Shown here piece by piece: positions 6,043-8,598 of a DNA stretch of 8,598 nucleotides. The notes below the pieces were generated by a model. The model searched no databases, was not told the DNA's origin, and saw only the letters and a list, made by a program, of their open reading frames with translations. Origin of the DNA: Rhodospirillales bacterium (GTDB lineage: Bacteria; Pseudomonadota; Alphaproteobacteria; Rhodospirillales; 2-02-FULL-58-16); the NCBI GenBank assembly GCA_021775195.1, contig JAJFIG010000443.1, positions 1 through 8,598 on the forward strand, written 5' to 3'. Every line of letters begins with the position of its first letter. Position 1 is the stretch's first letter. Both the position numbers and the translations under genes were made by a program.

Positions 6043-6639
6043 ATGACAAGGAAACCTGTCGTTTGGCTCGCAGCCGTATTAGGGGCGGTTGTGGTCATCT
6101 CTTTTGGGGCGGAAAGCAAAGCCGCGCCCAAGGGCGGCGCCAAGGGATTCGAAGCCCCATCCGCAATTACGCTCCTTGCCCAGGCTAAGGAGCCAGGGCC
6201 CCGCCTGTCGGCGGAGTACATCGTAAACACGGTCCGCGCGGCCGGATTCGAGGACGTCAGCCGGATCGCTTTCGAGCACAACCGCTATGAGGTCAAGACG
6301 TTCGATCCCAGGCGGGCCCGGACGGTCGAGGTCTTCATCGATCCGAAGACCCGGAAATTGATCAAGGACCCCAAGACCGGCAAGGTGATGATGCACCTGG
6401 TCGCCACGGCCACCAAGCCCGGCAAGAAGGCATCGGCTGTCTCCTTCGTGGACATCATGGCCAAGGTCAAGGCGGAGGGATTCGTGGATGTTTACTCGAT
6501 CGAGTACGAGCACGCCATGTACGAGATCCAGGCCCACGACGATCAAGGCCGGCGGGTCGAACTCTTCTACATACCCAAGCGAGGCGACCTGCTTCGCCAC
6601 CCGAAGACCGGCAAGGCTCGGTTCGAAATCCTGAAGTAA
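6043..6639 (+). CDS. Exported protein with two PepSY-like domains
   Basis: The 198-residue product has a signal peptide (MTRKP, hydrophobic core 6-22, cleavage near SKA-AP at 27) and two repeats of about 55 residues at 56-111 and 134-188. Both show AGF/EGF-x-D-V, a Y-E-V/I strand and a V-E-V/L-F strand, with P-K-T closing the first, as in PepSY domains. The second repeat ends in RGDLLRHP, almost the same as the end of the cytochrome-PepSY fusion at 3778 (SGDLLRHP), and both contain VDVYSIE or SDVYSIE, so the two genes are clearly related. It has no heme motif or lipobox and should be soluble in the periplasm. The ATG at 6043 has a GAGGA site and begins the signal peptide; an upstream in-frame GTG (5983) would spoil it. 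It is the only plus-strand gene here, divergent from the lipoprotein gene and convergent with the 12-heme gene, 23 bases away. Confidence 0.85.
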   Translation: MTRKPVVWLAAVLGAVVVISFGAESKAAPKGGAKGFEAPSAITLLAQAKEPGPRLSAEYIVNTVRAAGFEDVSRIAFEHNRYEVKTFDPRRARTVEVFIDPKTRKLIKDPKTGKVMMHLVATATKPGKKASAVSFVDIMAKVKAEGFVDVYSIEYEHAMYEIQAHDDQGRRVELFYIPKRGDLLRHPKTGKARFEILK

Positions 6640-6662
6640 CGAACCCCGCCTGCAGGTTGGTA

Positions 6663-8369
6663 TCAGGGGTATGTCTCCGGCTTGTGGTCCTCGTCGTGGC
6701 ATAACAGGTAGCACGCGCCTCTGAACGTCCCGCGGTCCTCGAACCGCAGGTCCCCGTTGCTGTTGGGGAAGACGACGCTGAGGTCGAAGTTGATCAGGTG
6801 CGAGTTCTCGCTGACGCTCCCGAATGCCAGGTTGACTCCGTGCGGGTCGTGGCAGACGGAGCAGGGGGTGTCTTCGTCACGGATGTGCTTGTCGTGCTCC
6901 TTGAAGCTGTCGTCGCTCAGGATGCTGTTGCGGTCGTGGCACTTGTAGCACAGGGCGTAATTGTTGGCGGTCTCGGCCGTGAAATCCGTCGTCGAATAGT
7001 TTCGTTCCAGTAGCTGCGGATAGATGGAGCCGTGCGGCCCCTTGGGGCCGCTGCCGCCGGCGCCGGGGCCGCTATCGTTGTTGTGGCAGTCGGTGCAGTA
7101 GATGACGCTGCTGACGGTGAGCGGCGGAATCAGGCTGGGGACGTTGGGATTGAGTCCCGGGCCCTCGATGGGGTGGAAGGACGGATTGGAAAGATCGAAT
7201 TCCAGGCGCACGTTGCTTTCGTCGGCTTGTCTGGGGATCGTCGAGCCCGGCCTGACGTTGTAGTCCGCGTGGCATTTGAAGCAGACCTCATAAAGGTTGT
7301 CGGCCTCCGCCACCTGTCCGCCCCCGAAATCGACCCCCTTGACCCCCAGCAGGGGACCGGGAACCGTGGGCGCCAGGGCGGCCGTGTTTTCCGTCGCGTG
7401 GGGGTTGTGGCAGTCCGCGCATTCCACGTGTACGGGCGGCCCCGGAATGGCGAAGTCCTCGGTTGGGTCGTGAATACCGGTAAAAAGGGTGGTGGCATGG
7501 CGGCTCGGCTTGTTGACCTCCGCCTGGATATCGGTTTTCGCCACGTTTCCGTCGTGACAGAGGAAGCACGTATCTTCCTCGATGTCCTTGACCAGGCGCT
7601 GGGGTTGCACCGCGTTATGGGGCGTGTGGCAGTTGAAGCAGGCGTTCTCGGCCACCGTGTTGCCCTGCCACGCCGGCTTGCGTTCCGCCCAGGGATCGTG
7701 GATGCCTCCGGGCGCCGAGGAGTTGGCGTGAGACGACGACAACCAGCTCCACGCCGAGCCTCCCTGAATATGGCAGGTCGTGCACATCTCACCGTATAGC
7801 GTCGTCTTTTGCAGGAAGGGTACGATGTCCCGCTCGTGGGGATCGTGGCACGTCGTGCATTGCAGCTGGTCGCCCTCGAGAGGCAGATCGATGGCGGTCG
7901 GGTTGGCCAGTTGCCGGTTGGCGCTTTGCAATCCCGCGTCGTAATGGAACGAGATCGGATGATCGTCGGCAAGGTCGGTGCCCAGGCTGGCCCGGCCCGT
8001 GAGGTAGTCCTCCTTCAGGTCGTTCACCTGTCCCGGCGGCAGGTTGCCGAGTGCCCCCAGGGCCACGGTGCCGTCATGGCAGGCCAGGCAGAAGCGGGAT
8101 TTCCCCGAAGGCTGGCCGGGGACGGCCTTCAGGGTCGTACTTCCATAGACCACGTAGGTCTGCGCCGACATGGTGTGGTTCCACAGGGGCACGGCGGGCG
8201 TGGCGTTGTGCGGGGTGTGGCAGAACACGCACACCTCGTCCACGGTCAGGCTTTTGAACGATCCGGGACCGCTGCTCGACAGGTTGTGCAACGTGTTGGA
8301 CACGTCCTGAACCGCCCCGGCCGGGGACGAAACCAATGCGAGGAGAAGTATGAGATGGAGTCGCCGCAT
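6663..8369 (-). CDS. Twelve-heme exported cytochrome c (doubled-CXXCH family)
   Basis: This 568-residue protein has a signal peptide (MRRLHLILLLALVSSPAGA, cleavage near 19) and eleven CXXCH sites (Cys47, 94, 171, 196, 244, 268, 317, 363, 425, 474, 503) plus a CX3CH site, CYLLCH at 553-558, so up to twelve hemes. Many sites continue as CHDPH, CHTPH or CHNPH, supplying the extra histidines typical of the doubled-CXXCH family. Repeated phrases (CHTPHNA at 51 and 248 regions; GIHDP at 222 and 298 regions) show internal duplication. Residues 25-205 match the tetraheme protein at 2579-3316 in order and landmarks. No lipobox is present. A long multiheme wire of this kind usually moves electrons across the periplasm or at the cell surface; location and partner are inference. 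The ATG at 8369 has a strong GGAGGAAG site and lies one base after the stop of the NHL gene, indicating translational coupling. Confidence 0.93.
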   Translation of the reverse strand: MRRLHLILLLALVSSPAGAVQDVSNTLHNLSSSGPGSFKSLTVDEVCVFCHTPHNATPAVPLWNHTMSAQTYVVYGSTTLKAVPGQPSGKSRFCLACHDGTVALGALGNLPPGQVNDLKEDYLTGRASLGTDLADDHPISFHYDAGLQSANRQLANPTAIDLPLEGDQLQCTTCHDPHERDIVPFLQKTTLYGEMCTTCHIQGGSAWSWLSSSHANSSAPGGIHDPWAERKPAWQGNTVAENACFNCHTPHNAVQPQRLVKDIEEDTCFLCHDGNVAKTDIQAEVNKPSRHATTLFTGIHDPTEDFAIPGPPVHVECADCHNPHATENTAALAPTVPGPLLGVKGVDFGGGQVAEADNLYEVCFKCHADYNVRPGSTIPRQADESNVRLEFDLSNPSFHPIEGPGLNPNVPSLIPPLTVSSVIYCTDCHNNDSGPGAGGSGPKGPHGSIYPQLLERNYSTTDFTAETANNYALCYKCHDRNSILSDDSFKEHDKHIRDEDTPCSVCHDPHGVNLAFGSVSENSHLINFDLSVVFPNSNGDLRFEDRGTFRGACYLLCHDEDHKPETYP

Positions 8370-8370
8370 A

Positions 8371-8598
8371 TCAACTTCCTCCGAGGTACTGGAAGACCTG
8401 GACCCGCTGGTTGTACGAGTCGGCAACATAGATGCGGTCGCCGGCAATGAAGAGGCCCGAGGGCAGCAGGAATTGCCCCGATCGCGTCCCTTCGCCGCCG
8501 AAGGCGAGGAGAAACCGTCCCTTCCGGTCGAAGATCTGGACCCGGTTGAACACCGCGTCGGCGACGTACACATGCCCTTCGCCGTCGACCGCGACGCC
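8371..8598 (-). CDS. NHL-repeat beta-propeller protein, partial (N-terminus outside window)
   Basis: The last 75 codons of a gene running in from the right edge. Two NHL repeats are visible: one with GVAVDGEGHVYVAD then NRVQIFD, the next with LPSGLFIAGDRIYVAD then QRVQVF, and the protein ends a few residues later with no extended tail. A GTG near 8571 is an internal valine codon, since the repeat starts before it and the frame is open to the edge. The stop TGA is one base ahead of the 12-heme cytochrome ATG, so the two are in one operon. It is similar in type to the NHL lipoprotein at 186-1409 but lacks that protein's Pro/Lys-rich tail; whether it too is a lipoprotein cannot be seen. Confidence 0.88.
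   Translation of the reverse strand, partial: GVAVDGEGHVYVADAVFNRVQIFDRKGRFLLAFGGEGTRSGQFLLPSGLFIAGDRIYVADSYNQRVQVFQYLGGS

Noticed and set aside
6640..6662. Possible bidirectional terminator between convergent genes
   Set aside because: Only a short ACCCC/GGGGT pairing with a large loop and no T tract; not enough to call.
7032..7799. Plus-strand open frame of 255 codons (and another at 7809-8450)
   Set aside because: Antisense to the 12-heme cytochrome, whose heme motifs run in register through the whole region.
8370..8573. Upstream extension of the 12-heme protein to 8573
   Set aside because: The added residues overlap the NHL gene in another frame and are Ser/Arg-rich shadow sequence; the signal peptide and ribosome site fix the start at 8369.

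Overview
The window is a redox gene cluster from a moderately GC-rich Gram-negative bacterium. Lipoprotein signal peptides, Sec-exported c-type cytochromes and a perfect FNR-type operator suggest a proteobacterium, or a similar bacterium that respires without oxygen. I cannot assign a genus. Nine protein genes are supported, two of them cut by the window edges. Five are confident or probable c-type cytochrome or cytochrome-partner genes read on the minus strand. No RNA gene, CRISPR array, insertion sequence or phage gene was seen.

Layout in minus-strand reading order, from the right edge. (1) The tail of an NHL beta-propeller protein (8371-8598) runs, with a one-base gap, into a 12-heme cytochrome (6663-8369). 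(2) A plus-strand gene for an exported protein with two PepSY-like domains (6043-6639) converges on the cytochrome gene. (3) A 413-base divergent region separates it from a minus-strand pair: a small lipoprotein of unknown function (5057-5629), then an exported fusion of a single-heme cytochrome c with three PepSY-like domains (3778-5013). (4) An AT-rich region of about 460 bases carries a textbook class II FNR promoter reading into a tetraheme cytochrome (2579-3316), which is followed by a hairpin terminator. (5) A 9-heme cytochrome (1434-2429), an NHL propeller lipoprotein (186-1409) and the start of another lipoprotein (1-128) form an operon running off the left edge.

Working picture (inference): the cytochromes carry electrons through the periplasm or across the cell surface, and the propeller lipoproteins act as scaffolds or partners. 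The pairing of NHL protein with multiheme cytochrome occurs twice, at both ends. The PepSY proteins in the middle share sequence across two divergent transcription units and probably form one functional set, perhaps modulating or docking to the cytochromes. The FNR site ties at least the tetraheme gene to oxygen limitation. No outer-membrane porin, terminal reductase with a recognisable cofactor domain, or cytochrome maturation gene lies inside the window, so the electron donor and acceptor cannot be named.
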